From: Pseudomonadota bacterium
Lineage (GTDB): Bacteria; Pseudomonadota; Alphaproteobacteria; Rhizobiales; Methylopilaceae
Direction: 5' to 3'
Assembly (NCBI GenBank): GCA_023389135.1
Contig: JAEWEX010000329.1
Location: forward strand, 1-5,335
DNA: 5,335 nucleotides
Shown here: positions 1 through 4,809 of the stretch, piece after piece
Numbering within the stretch: position 1 is the first letter of the stretch
Layout of the letters: each line of letters opens with the position of its first letter
Notes under the pieces: model-generated
What the model was told of the DNA's origin: nothing
What the model saw: only the letters and a program-made list of their open reading frames with translations
Databases searched by the model: none
Made by a program: the position numbers and the translations under genes

Positions 1-1
1 C

Positions 2-478
2 ATCCAGCGCGTGCTCCAGCTGCTGCTGGCCGAGCGGGTCTCGATCCGCGACCTTTCGGCGATCCTGGAGGCCATCGCAGAGGCCGTGGGCTTCACCCGC
101 AACCCGCAGGCGATCGCCGAGCATGTCCGCGCCCGCCTCGCCCGCCAGCTCTGCGCCCAGCACCAGGCGCCGCAGGGCCACCTGCCGCTAATCGTGCTGT
201 CGCCGCTGTGGGAACAGGCTTTCGCCGAATCCATCGTGGGTTCGGGCGATGACCGCCAGCTCGCCATGGCGCCGTCGAAGCTGCACGAGTTCATCCAGGC
301 GGTGCGCACCCGCTTCGAGGATGCGGCGCGCCAGGGCGAGGTGCCGGTGCTCTTGACCTCGGCCGGCATCCGCCCGTTCGTGCGCTCCATCGTCGAGCGC
401 TTCCGGGCGCAGACCACGGTGCTGAGCCAGGCAGAAGTCCATCCCCGCGCCAGGCTGAAGACGGTCGGCAGCGTCTGA
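2..478 (+). CDS. flhA: Flagellar export gate protein FlhA, C-terminal end (5' truncated by window)
   Basis: The visible part is the last 158 residues, starting in frame at IQRVLQLLLAE and ending at a TGA. FlhA is the inner-membrane export gate of the flagellar type III secretion system, and its cytoplasmic C-terminal domain docks chaperone-substrate complexes and the FliI/FliJ ATPase parts. The stretch IQRVLQ-LLAE-VSIRDL--ILEAIAE at the start of the fragment is the conserved FlhA_C segment. It is followed by a segment with LPLIVLSPLWEQAF and by VPVLLTSAGIRPFVRSIVERF, all in the family order. No membrane segment is expected this far downstream. In many alphaproteobacteria flhA is followed by fliR and flhB, but here a terminator follows 16 bases after the stop, so flhA ends its transcript. 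The upstream two thirds or more of the gene lies outside the window. Identification is firm from motif order plus the fliI/fliJ neighbourhood. Confidence 0.95.
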   Translation: MQRVLQLLLAERVSIRDLSAILEAIAEAVGFTRNPQAIAEHVRARLARQLCAQHQAPQGHLPLIVLSPLWEQAFAESIVGSGDDRQLAMAPSKLHEFIQAVRTRFEDAARQGEVPVLLTSAGIRPFVRSIVERFRAQTTVLSQAEVHPRARLKTVGSV

Positions 479-493
479 GCCCCAGCCAAGCAA

Positions 494-529
494 AAGCCCC
501 GCGCGGCTGAGGCCGGCGGGGCTTCTTTT
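494..529. terminator. Bidirectional rho-independent terminator between flhA and the barrel gene
   Basis: A perfect 9-bp stem (494-502 AAGCCCCGC with 516-524 GCGGGGCTT) continues, after a bulged G at 503, into a second 4-bp stem (504-507 with 512-515) closed by a TGAG loop. On the plus strand it is followed by TCTTTT. On the minus strand the stem is followed by a TTTT run as well. It sits between two convergent genes, 16 bases after the flhA stop and 19 bases from the stop of the minus-strand gene, so it probably ends both transcripts. Confidence 0.88.
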
Positions 530-547
530 GAGCGATGGGCTGCGACG

Positions 548-1804
548 TCAGAAGCGGCGCGAAGCACCGATGCGCAGCAGGTGGGCCTCGGCGTCCACAT
601 CGCGCGGATCGGTCTCGACGGTGATGCGGTCCTCGCCGAGATCCACATAGAGATAGTCGAGCTTGAGCGAGGTGCGCTCGGTCAGCTTGGCCTCGATGCC
701 GCCGCCCACCGTCCAGCCGACGCGGGTCAGGTCGGCGCTGTCGCCATTGTCGTAGAGCTCGATCCCGCCAGCCGCGACGCCGGCGGTGGCGAACGCCATG
801 AAACGCCCGGCCGTGAAGCCGACCCGGCCGCGGGCCGTGGCGATCCAGTCGATCCCGACGCGCTCCAGGTCGAGCCGGTCGTCGATGCCCGTGCCGTTCT
901 CCTCCGCATTGGAGAGCGCGACGTCGGCCTCCACGCCGAACAGCAGGTTGCCCATATGCCAGTTGTGGCCGGCATGGATGCCGCGCAGCGCCCCGTCCGG
1001 CTCGGCCGTTCCGATCTCGTCCAGTTCGTCGAGATCGGCGCTGTGGACGTCGCCGAACACCCAGCCCGTATGCGTGCCGAGATAGAAGCCGGAACGGTCG
1101 GGGCTCACGTCCGCCTCGAAGAAGCGGGGCAAGCCGCCGCTTGCCAGCGGACCCGCGCCGAAATGGTAGTTGAAGCCGACGCGAACGGTATGGGTCTCCA
1201 GATCGGCCTTGAACCGGTCGTCGCCGTCGATGACGAACGACTTGGATCCGTAGTCCGCGTAGAGATACTCCAGCTTGATGGACATGTTGGACGTGACCTT
1301 GGCCTCGACGCCCGCGCCGAGCGTCCAGCCGACATAGGTCTCGTCCTGGATGTCGGTGTCGTCGTCGAACTCGGCGCCTGCAAAGGCGATGCCGCCGGTG
1401 CCGTAGACCAGAACATGGTCGAAGGCGTAGCCGACGCGGCCCCTGACGCTTGCGGTCCAGTCGATGCCGACGCGCTCGATGTCGAAGGGATCGACATCAG
1501 GCACCCCCTCCTTGGCCAACGTCAGACCGATATCGCCCTCGATGCCCAGGACGAAATTCCCGAACTGCCGGTTGTAGCCGGCCTGGGTACCCATCACCGC
1601 GCCGTCAGGGTCGAAGTTGCCGAAGAAATCGGGGCCGTCGGCCTCGTCGAACTGTGCCCAGGTCCAGCCCGCATTGGCGCCGAGATAGAAGCCCGACCAT
1701 GTCGGGATGGGCGGTTCCGCCTCGTAGACAGGCGGAAGGTCGGCGGCCATGGACACAGTGGCCATCGCGCCGAGCGCGACGCCGCCGAGAAGAAAACGAC
1801 GCAT
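548..1804 (-). CDS. Tandem two-domain outer-membrane beta-barrel protein (Omp25/Omp31-like porin family)
   Basis: This is a 418-residue exported protein. Residues 1-20 form a signal peptide (MRRFLL, hydrophobic core, SMA then ADLPP), so the mature protein would begin near Ala21. Two homologous beta-barrel domains follow: residues 36-215 and 237-418, joined by a linker of about 21 residues. Both open with SGFYLG and GW, carry PDGA, a GxEAD/GxEGD-like strand, ERVGIDW-A--RGRVG, VGWT-G-G-EAK-T and a KL-YLY-D-G strand. Each ends in an arginine-containing strand closing with Phe (VRVGFNYHF and LRIGASRRF), the usual C-terminal signal of outer-membrane barrels. Single-domain relatives in Rhizobiales (Omp25, Omp31, RopB types) are roughly half this length. 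Such proteins sit in the outer membrane and affect permeability and envelope stability; the substrate cannot be read from sequence. The ATG start has only a weak GGGG about 9 bases upstream, but the signal peptide fixes it. The gene lies downstream of fliJ on the same strand and may be read partly from fliIJ, although the 117-bp gap suggests its own promoter. Confidence 0.88.
   Translation of the reverse strand: MRRFLLGGVALGAMATVSMAADLPPVYEAEPPIPTWSGFYLGANAGWTWAQFDEADGPDFFGNFDPDGAVMGTQAGYNRQFGNFVLGIEGDIGLTLAKEGVPDVDPFDIERVGIDWTASVRGRVGYAFDHVLVYGTGGIAFAGAEFDDDTDIQDETYVGWTLGAGVEAKVTSNMSIKLEYLYADYGSKSFVIDGDDRFKADLETHTVRVGFNYHFGAGPLASGGLPRFFEADVSPDRSGFYLGTHTGWVFGDVHSADLDELDEIGTAEPDGALRGIHAGHNWHMGNLLFGVEADVALSNAEENGTGIDDRLDLERVGIDWIATARGRVGFTAGRFMAFATAGVAAGGIELYDNGDSADLTRVGWTVGGGIEAKLTERTSLKLDYLYVDLGEDRITVETDPRDVDAEAHLLRIGASRRF
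551..1699 (-). repeat. Internal tandem duplication of the barrel domain (copies 1160-1699 and 551-1096)
   Basis: The two halves of the outer-membrane protein gene code for homologous domains. In the central block (residues 110-146 against 314-350) 18 of 37 residues are identical when aligned without gaps. Some DNA is nearly unchanged: 844-865 and 1456-1477, coding for part of the ERVGIDW segment, match at 21 of 22 bases, and the SGFYLG codons are also closely alike (near 1078-1092 and 1678-1692). The linker (LPRFFEAD) resembles the mature N-terminus (LPPVYEAE), so the duplicated unit appears to be the whole mature protein rather than just the strands. Confidence 0.85.
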
Positions 1805-1921
1805 CGAAGAAAACCCCGCAACCGGAAGGACCGATCATCGTCACTACCGTGACTCGCGTTAAAATGCTGTCGCGGGCCGGCCACAGGATCGGAAAATATT
1901 ATGCCGTATGCCGGCGGACGC
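1805..1921 (-). promoter_or_regulatory. Leader/promoter region of the outer-membrane protein gene, with inverted repeat
   Basis: This 117-bp gap lies between the fliJ stop and the barrel gene start. It contains a perfect 5-bp inverted repeat with a 4-base spacer, GTCAC-TACC-GTGAC at 1840-1853, about 36 bases upstream of the ATG. The right arm overlaps a GANTC site (GACTC, 1851-1855). An AT-rich stretch at 1893-1902 reads CATAAT on the minus strand (1898-1903), a possible -10 element, but no convincing -35 is found at the right distance. Promoter activity is an inference from the gap length and composition. Confidence 0.35.
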
Positions 1922-2335
1922 TCAGCTCGCCCGGCGGACGCCGCGCAGGGCGATCTCGTCGAGGTCGGCCTGCTCGCGGGCGTTTTCGTCGGCGCGTTCG
2001 CGGGCGCTGTCGCGCTCATCGAGGATCTCTAGCTTCTTGAGCTCCTCGAACGCCTCCGCCAGTTCGTCACGGGCCGCGTCGAGCTGGCCCTGCAATTCGC
2101 CGGCCGAGCGGCGCAGGTTGTCGCGCCGGTTCATGGCCGCCTTGGCGTAGGTCGGATAGGCGAAGTGGGCGATGTCGTGAATGCCCGCGCGCTCCTGCTC
2201 GTGCAGGATCTCGCGGTCGAGATCGGTGGCCATGCGCTCGAAGTCGGCGATCATCGCCTCGATCTGGGCGACGTGCCGACGCTTCTCGTCGACCTGGAAG
2301 CGCTTGAGGCGCAGGAGGGTGTCTCTCGACTTCAT
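1922..2335 (-). CDS. fliJ: Flagellar export protein FliJ
   Basis: A protein of 137 residues, close to the 147 of enterobacterial FliJ, and almost entirely charged and helical with no signal peptide. FliJ is the coiled-coil stalk that inserts into the FliI hexamer and contacts FlhA, coupling ATP hydrolysis to flagellar protein export at the cytoplasmic face. The start MKSRDTLLRLKRFQVDEKRR, the helix-interrupting HFAYPTYAKAA (57-67) and the second helix RRDNLRRSAGELQGQLDAA through AEAFEELKKLEILDERD are what I recognise from alphaproteobacterial FliJ. It begins 24 bases after the fliI stop on the same strand, so it is co-transcribed. No clear Shine-Dalgarno precedes its ATG, which hints at translation coupled to fliI. 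No other in-frame start fits better. A weak 4-bp hairpin lies after the stop but is not a convincing terminator, so readthrough into the barrel gene is possible. Confidence 0.92.
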   Translation of the reverse strand: MKSRDTLLRLKRFQVDEKRRHVAQIEAMIADFERMATDLDREILHEQERAGIHDIAHFAYPTYAKAAMNRRDNLRRSAGELQGQLDAARDELAEAFEELKKLEILDERDSARERADENAREQADLDEIALRGVRRAS

Positions 2336-2359
2336 GTCGACACAGATACACCACGACCG

Positions 2360-3685
2360 TTAGCGATCGGTTTCCGTCGACGTCAGGATTTGAGCCAGCC
2401 AGCGATATCCCTCGTCCAGCGACGTCGCCTCGTCCTTGCCCTGCCGCAGGAACGCCTCCAGCGGCTCATGCAGCCGGATCGCCTCGTCCACCTCCGCGCT
2501 CGCGCCCGTCCGGTATGCGCCCAGGCGGATCAGTTCCTCCATGTCGGCATAGGTCGCCATCACGCGCCTGCCGCGCCCGACCGTGTCGACGTGCTCGGTG
2601 GCGGTCGCGCGCGGCATGGTGCGCGACACCGACTTCAGCACGTTGATCGCCGGATAGCGTCCACGCTCGGCGATGGCGCGCTCCATGACCACGTGGCCGT
2701 CGAGGATCGCCCTCACCGCATCGGCCACCGGCTCGTTGTGGTCGTCACCGTCCACCAGCACCGTGAAGATGCCGGTGATGGAGCCCGCATCGACCCCCGG
2801 CCCCGCCCGCTCCAGCAGTCGCGGCAGCTCGGAGAAAACGGTGGGCGTGTAGCCCTTGGAGGTGGGGGGCTCGCCGGCGGACAGCCCGATGTCGCGCTGG
2901 GCCATGGCGAAGCGCGTGACGCTGTCCATCAGGCACAGCACGTCCTCGTCGCGATCGCGGAAGAACTCGGCCAGCGCCAGCGTCAGATAGGCGGCCTGCC
3001 GGCGCATCAAAGCAGGCTCGTCGGATGTCGCCACCACCACCACCGCATTGGCGAGCCCCTCCTCGCCGAGGTCGTCCTGCAGGAACTCCTGCACCTCGCG
3101 GCCGCGCTCGCCGATCAGGCCGATGACGGAAACCGAGCTGCGGGCGTTGCGCGCCAGCATGGCGAGCAGCACCGACTTGCCCACGCCCGATCCGGCGAAG
3201 ATGCCGAGCCGCTGGCCGCGGCAGCAGGTGACGAATGTGTTGAGCGCGCGCACGCCGAGATCCAGCGGCTGGCCGACGCGGCGGCGGGCATGGGCGGGTG
3301 GCGGGCTGGCGCGGAAGGGATAGAGCGCCGGCCCCTCCGGCAGCGGCCCCTTGCCGTCGACGGGACGGCCGAGGGCGTCGATCACGCGGCCGCGCCAGGC
3401 GGGGGTGGGCCTCACGCCAGCGACCGTCGGCCCCACCACAGCCCGGCATCCCCGGCGCACGCCTTCCAGCGTGCCGAACGGCATCACCAGCGCCCGCTCG
3501 CCCGCAAAGCCCACCACCTCGCACGGGATCGAGCGGCCGCCCGCCACCTCGATGTCGATGCGGCCGCCCACGGCCATGGCGCCGATGGGCCCGGCGACCT
3601 CCACCAGCAGGCCGCGCACGGCCATGACGCGGCCGTAGACCTCCCGGTCGGGAACGGCGCGGACAGCCTCGATCAGGGATTTCAA
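2360..3685 (-). CDS. fliI: Flagellum-specific ATPase FliI
   Basis: A protein of 441 residues, against about 456 in Salmonella. FliI is the F1-beta-like hexameric ATPase of the flagellar export apparatus. Visible elements in order: an N-terminal beta-barrel-like domain (about 15-90); the P-loop AGSGVGKS (164-171, Lys170); GERGREV (192-198) with the presumed catalytic Glu193, 23 residues after the P-loop Lys as in Salmonella; the Walker B strand [12 protein letters not shown] (249-260, Asp254); and the ATPase alpha/beta signature [10 protein letters not shown] (345-354). The C-terminal helical region includes [17 protein letters not shown]. All key residues are intact. The start is TTG at 3685, preceded by GGGAGGGG with a 3- to 5-base gap; no ATG or GTG lies upstream in frame before a stop, so the weaker codon is accepted on the strength of its ribosome site. 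It heads the fliI-fliJ operon, divergent from ctrA. A type III virulence ATPase is unlikely given the flagellar context. Confidence 0.97.
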   Translation of the reverse strand: MKSLIEAVRAVPDREVYGRVMAVRGLLVEVAGPIGAMAVGGRIDIEVAGGRSIPCEVVGFAGERALVMPFGTLEGVRRGCRAVVGPTVAGVRPTPAWRGRVIDALGRPVDGKGPLPEGPALYPFRASPPPAHARRRVGQPLDLGVRALNTFVTCCRGQRLGIFAGSGVGKSVLLAMLARNARSSVSVIGLIGERGREVQEFLQDDLGEEGLANAVVVVATSDEPALMRRQAAYLTLALAEFFRDRDEDVLCLMDSVTRFAMAQRDIGLSAGEPPTSKGYTPTVFSELPRLLERAGPGVDAGSITGIFTVLVDGDDHNEPVADAVRAILDGHVVMERAIAERGRYPAINVLKSVSRTMPRATATEHVDTVGRGRRVMATYADMEELIRLGAYRTGASAEVDEAIRLHEPLEAFLRQGKDEATSLDEGYRWLAQILTSTETDR

Positions 3686-3688
3686 CAG

Positions 3689-3696
3689 CCCCTCCC
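3689..3696 (-). promoter_or_regulatory. Strong Shine-Dalgarno deciding the TTG start of fliI
   Basis: On the minus strand the sequence GGGAGGGG is followed by CTG and then TTG at 3685. This is the best ribosome-binding match in the window and supports a TTG start, since no in-frame ATG or GTG lies between here and the upstream stop. Confidence 0.75.
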
Positions 3697-3712
3697 GGCA
3701 ATCGGCCTGATC

Positions 3713-3744
3713 GTAACCATTCGTTTACGCCCTCCCTTAATCAT
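3713..3744. promoter_or_regulatory. Degenerate CtrA-like boxes next to fliI
   Basis: GTAA-N7-TTTA at 3713-3727 matches the CtrA consensus TTAA-N7-TTAA at 6 of 8 positions, and its left part GTAACCAT (3713-3720) is 7 of 8 to the half-site TTAACCAT. A second 7-of-8 half-site, TTAATCAT, lies at 3737-3744. They sit 28-59 bases upstream of the fliI start. The consensus is established for Caulobacter and other alphaproteobacteria; that CtrA binds here is inference. Confidence 0.45.
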
Positions 3745-3830
3745 ATGGGCCGGAGTTCGACAGGCCAGCAAGCCTTCGCTCCGTGTCGTCAAGGTCGAGT
3801 CTCCTGAATCGGTTACCAGCCGTCGTTAAA

Positions 3831-3851
3831 GTGAAATTTGAAGACTTTCAC
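3831..3851. repeat. Inverted repeat GTGAAA-N9-TTTCAC, candidate operator
   Basis: Two perfect 6-bp arms (3831-3836 and 3846-3851) flank a 9-base spacer, giving half-site centres 15 bp apart. It lies directly beside a TTAA (3826-3829), in the most AT-rich part of the divergent region. It is not followed by a T-run and is not a terminator. The layout suits a dimeric DNA-binding protein, but I do not recognise the motif. Confidence 0.4.
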
Positions 3852-3937
3852 CTGCGAAAAAAGGTTCCGTGACAGGATATTACGCCGATTCGCGAAGATC
3901 GGCTGTTTCGAGGCTTGCCGGGTCGAATCAAGTTTTG

Positions 3938-3945
3938 TTAACCAT
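3938..3945 (+). promoter_or_regulatory. CtrA binding half-site TTAACCAT upstream of ctrA
   Basis: A perfect TTAACCAT, within TTTTGTTAACCATTCGG, lies about 92 bases before the ctrA ATG. This octamer is the CtrA recognition element found across alphaproteobacterial promoters and points to autoregulation. No TTAA occurs at the 7-base spacing on either side (upstream there is only ATCA), so it is a half-site by the strict definition. It falls between two GANTC sites. Confidence 0.65.
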
Positions 3946-4026
3946 TCGGCTCTAGGCTTGCGAATCGGGACAGCAGCGGACACCGGCGAACGCTCTTCCG
4001 GAATCGACGGCACGCGGGGCGACGGT

Positions 4027-4032
4027 GGGGGA
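4027..4032 (+). promoter_or_regulatory. Ribosome-binding site of ctrA
   Basis: GGGGGA ends 5 bases before the ATG at 4038. It supports this start, which also gives the conserved CtrA N-terminus MRVLLIEDD. Confidence 0.6.
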
Positions 4033-4037
4033 TTGAG

Positions 4038-4739
4038 ATGCGCGTTCTTCTGATCGAAGACGACAGCGCTACCGCGCAGAGCATAGAATTGATGCTCAAG
4101 TCCGAGAGTTTCAACGTCTACACCACCGATCTCGGTGAGGAGGGCGTCGATCTCGGCAAGCTTTACGACTACGACATCATCCTTCTGGACCTGAACCTGC
4201 CGGACATGAGCGGCTACGAGGTGCTCAGGGCGCTTCGGGTCTCCAAGGTCAAGACGCCGATCCTGATCCTGTCCGGCCTCGCCGGCATCGAGGACAAGGT
4301 GCGCGGCCTGGGCTTCGGCGCCGACGACTACATGACCAAGCCGTTCCACAAGGACGAACTGGTCGCGCGCATCCACGCCATCGTCCGCCGCTCCAAGGGC
4401 CATGCCCAGTCGGTCATCGCCACCGGCGACCTGATCGTCAACCTCGACACCAAGACGGTCGAGGTCGGCGGCCAGCGGGTGCACCTGACCGGCAAGGAAT
4501 ACCAGATGCTGGAGCTGCTTGCGCTGCGCAAGGGGACGACCCTCACCAAGGAGATGTTCCTCAACCATCTCTACGGCGGCATGGACGAGCCCGAGCTGAA
4601 GATCATCGACGTCTTCATCTGCAAGCTGCGCAAGAAGCTCTCCACCGCCACCGACGGCAAGAACTACATCGAAACGGTCTGGGGCCGCGGCTATGTGCTG
4701 CGCGAGCCGCCGGAGGACGAGGTCCGCGCCAGCGCCTGA
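4038..4739 (+). CDS. ctrA: Cell-cycle response regulator CtrA
   Basis: A protein of 233 residues, against 231 in Caulobacter. CtrA is an OmpR-family transcription factor, phosphorylated through the CckA-ChpT relay, that controls flagellar, chemotaxis and division genes and in Caulobacter blocks replication initiation. The receiver domain (1-120) has the acidic pair EDD (7-9), phospho-acceptor Asp51 in [15 protein letters not shown], Ser80 and Lys101 in [19 protein letters not shown], followed by the hallmark [11 protein letters not shown]. The winged-helix domain (about 125-222) has [17 protein letters not shown], the recognition helix [17 protein letters not shown] and [14 protein letters not shown]. 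No key residue is missing. The tail ends RASA; in Caulobacter a C-terminal Ala-Ala is needed for ClpXP degradation, so the final Ala may matter here too, though this is inference. The gene is divergent from fliIJ and is followed by a strong terminator, so it is probably monocistronic. The long reverse frame across it is a shadow. Confidence 0.98.
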   Translation: MRVLLIEDDSATAQSIELMLKSESFNVYTTDLGEEGVDLGKLYDYDIILLDLNLPDMSGYEVLRALRVSKVKTPILILSGLAGIEDKVRGLGFGADDYMTKPFHKDELVARIHAIVRRSKGHAQSVIATGDLIVNLDTKTVEVGGQRVHLTGKEYQMLELLALRKGTTLTKEMFLNHLYGGMDEPELKIIDVFICKLRKKLSTATDGKNYIETVWGRGYVLREPPEDEVRASA

Positions 4740-4759
4740 AGCGCGGCGCAAGCCACCCG

Positions 4760-4785
4760 AAAGCCCCGCCCGCCGCGGGGCTTTT
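4760..4785 (+). terminator. Rho-independent terminator of ctrA
   Basis: A perfect 10-bp stem, AAAGCCCCGC (4760-4769) with GCGGGGCTTT (4775-4784), closes a CCGCC loop and is followed by one more T, giving a TTTT run on the plus strand. It lies 20 bases after the ctrA stop. On the minus strand the tail is only three T, but with the convergent cheR ending 25 bases away it may also serve that gene. Confidence 0.9.
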
Positions 4786-4809
4786 CGCGTGTCCGGGGCG
4801 GCAGCGACC

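Larger units (their letters stand above)
3797..4005. promoter_or_regulatory. Cluster of six GANTC (CcrM methylation) sites upstream of ctrA
   Basis: GANTC occurs at 3797 (GAGTC), 3806 (GAATC), 3887 (GATTC), 3925, 3962 and 4001 (all GAATC). Reading the rest of the window I find only two more, at 227 inside flhA and at 1851 upstream of the barrel gene. GANTC is the target of the cell-cycle adenine methyltransferase CcrM in alphaproteobacteria, and in Caulobacter methylation of such a site, read by GcrA, controls a ctrA promoter. The number of sites here suggests the same logic; the role in this organism is inferred. Confidence 0.7.
3686..4037. promoter_or_regulatory. Divergent ctrA / fliI control region
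   Basis: This 352-bp non-coding stretch separates fliI (-) from ctrA (+) and is visibly more AT-rich than its surroundings, especially 3826-3945 (including an A6 tract at 3857-3862). From the fliI side it holds the fliI ribosome site, CtrA-like boxes (3713-3744), two close GANTC sites (3797, 3806), an inverted repeat (3831-3851), four regularly spaced GANTC sites (3887-4005), a perfect TTAACCAT (3938-3945) and the ctrA ribosome site. Short palindromes TTCGCGAA (3889-3896) and TTCCGGAA (3996-4003) each overlap a GANTC site. I cannot place -10/-35 hexamers with confidence; an AGGCTTGC direct repeat (3911-3918, 3954-3961) could supply CTTG-type -35 elements. Short open frames here lack ribosome sites and are not called. 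Confidence 0.75.

Noticed and set aside
581..1852. A 423-residue open frame on the plus strand opposite the barrel gene
   Set aside because: The minus strand has a signal peptide and repeated barrel domains; the plus frame is its GC-driven mirror, and its internal repetition just reflects the duplication.
1903..1915. Small hairpin after fliJ (GCCG-TATGC-CGGC) followed on the minus strand by AT-rich sequence, as a terminator
   Set aside because: The stem is only 4 bp and the following stretch, ATAATATTTT, is not a clean T-run. It is weak compared with the two strong terminators in the window.
1805..1921. CtrA box upstream of the outer-membrane gene (GTTAAAAT near 1858-1865)
   Set aside because: It contains TTAA but does not continue as CCAT and has no second TTAA at 7 bases, so it does not meet either CtrA consensus.
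2165..3829. A 554-residue open frame on the plus strand opposite fliI
   Set aside because: It lies antisense to a clear FliI with intact motifs; its translation is low-complexity, rich in His/Arg/Ala, and matches no family I know. High GC content commonly leaves such reverse frames open.
3885..3902. Imperfect hairpin CCGAT-N8-ATCGG in the ctrA leader region as a riboswitch or attenuator
   Set aside because: The stem is short, there is no T-run, and no larger alternative structure was found by eye.
3838..4053. A 71-residue frame overlapping the start of ctrA, and a 20-codon frame at 3745-3807
   Set aside because: Neither has a plausible ribosome site or known similarity, and both run through the regulatory motifs of the ctrA region. 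A leader peptide cannot be excluded but nothing supports it.
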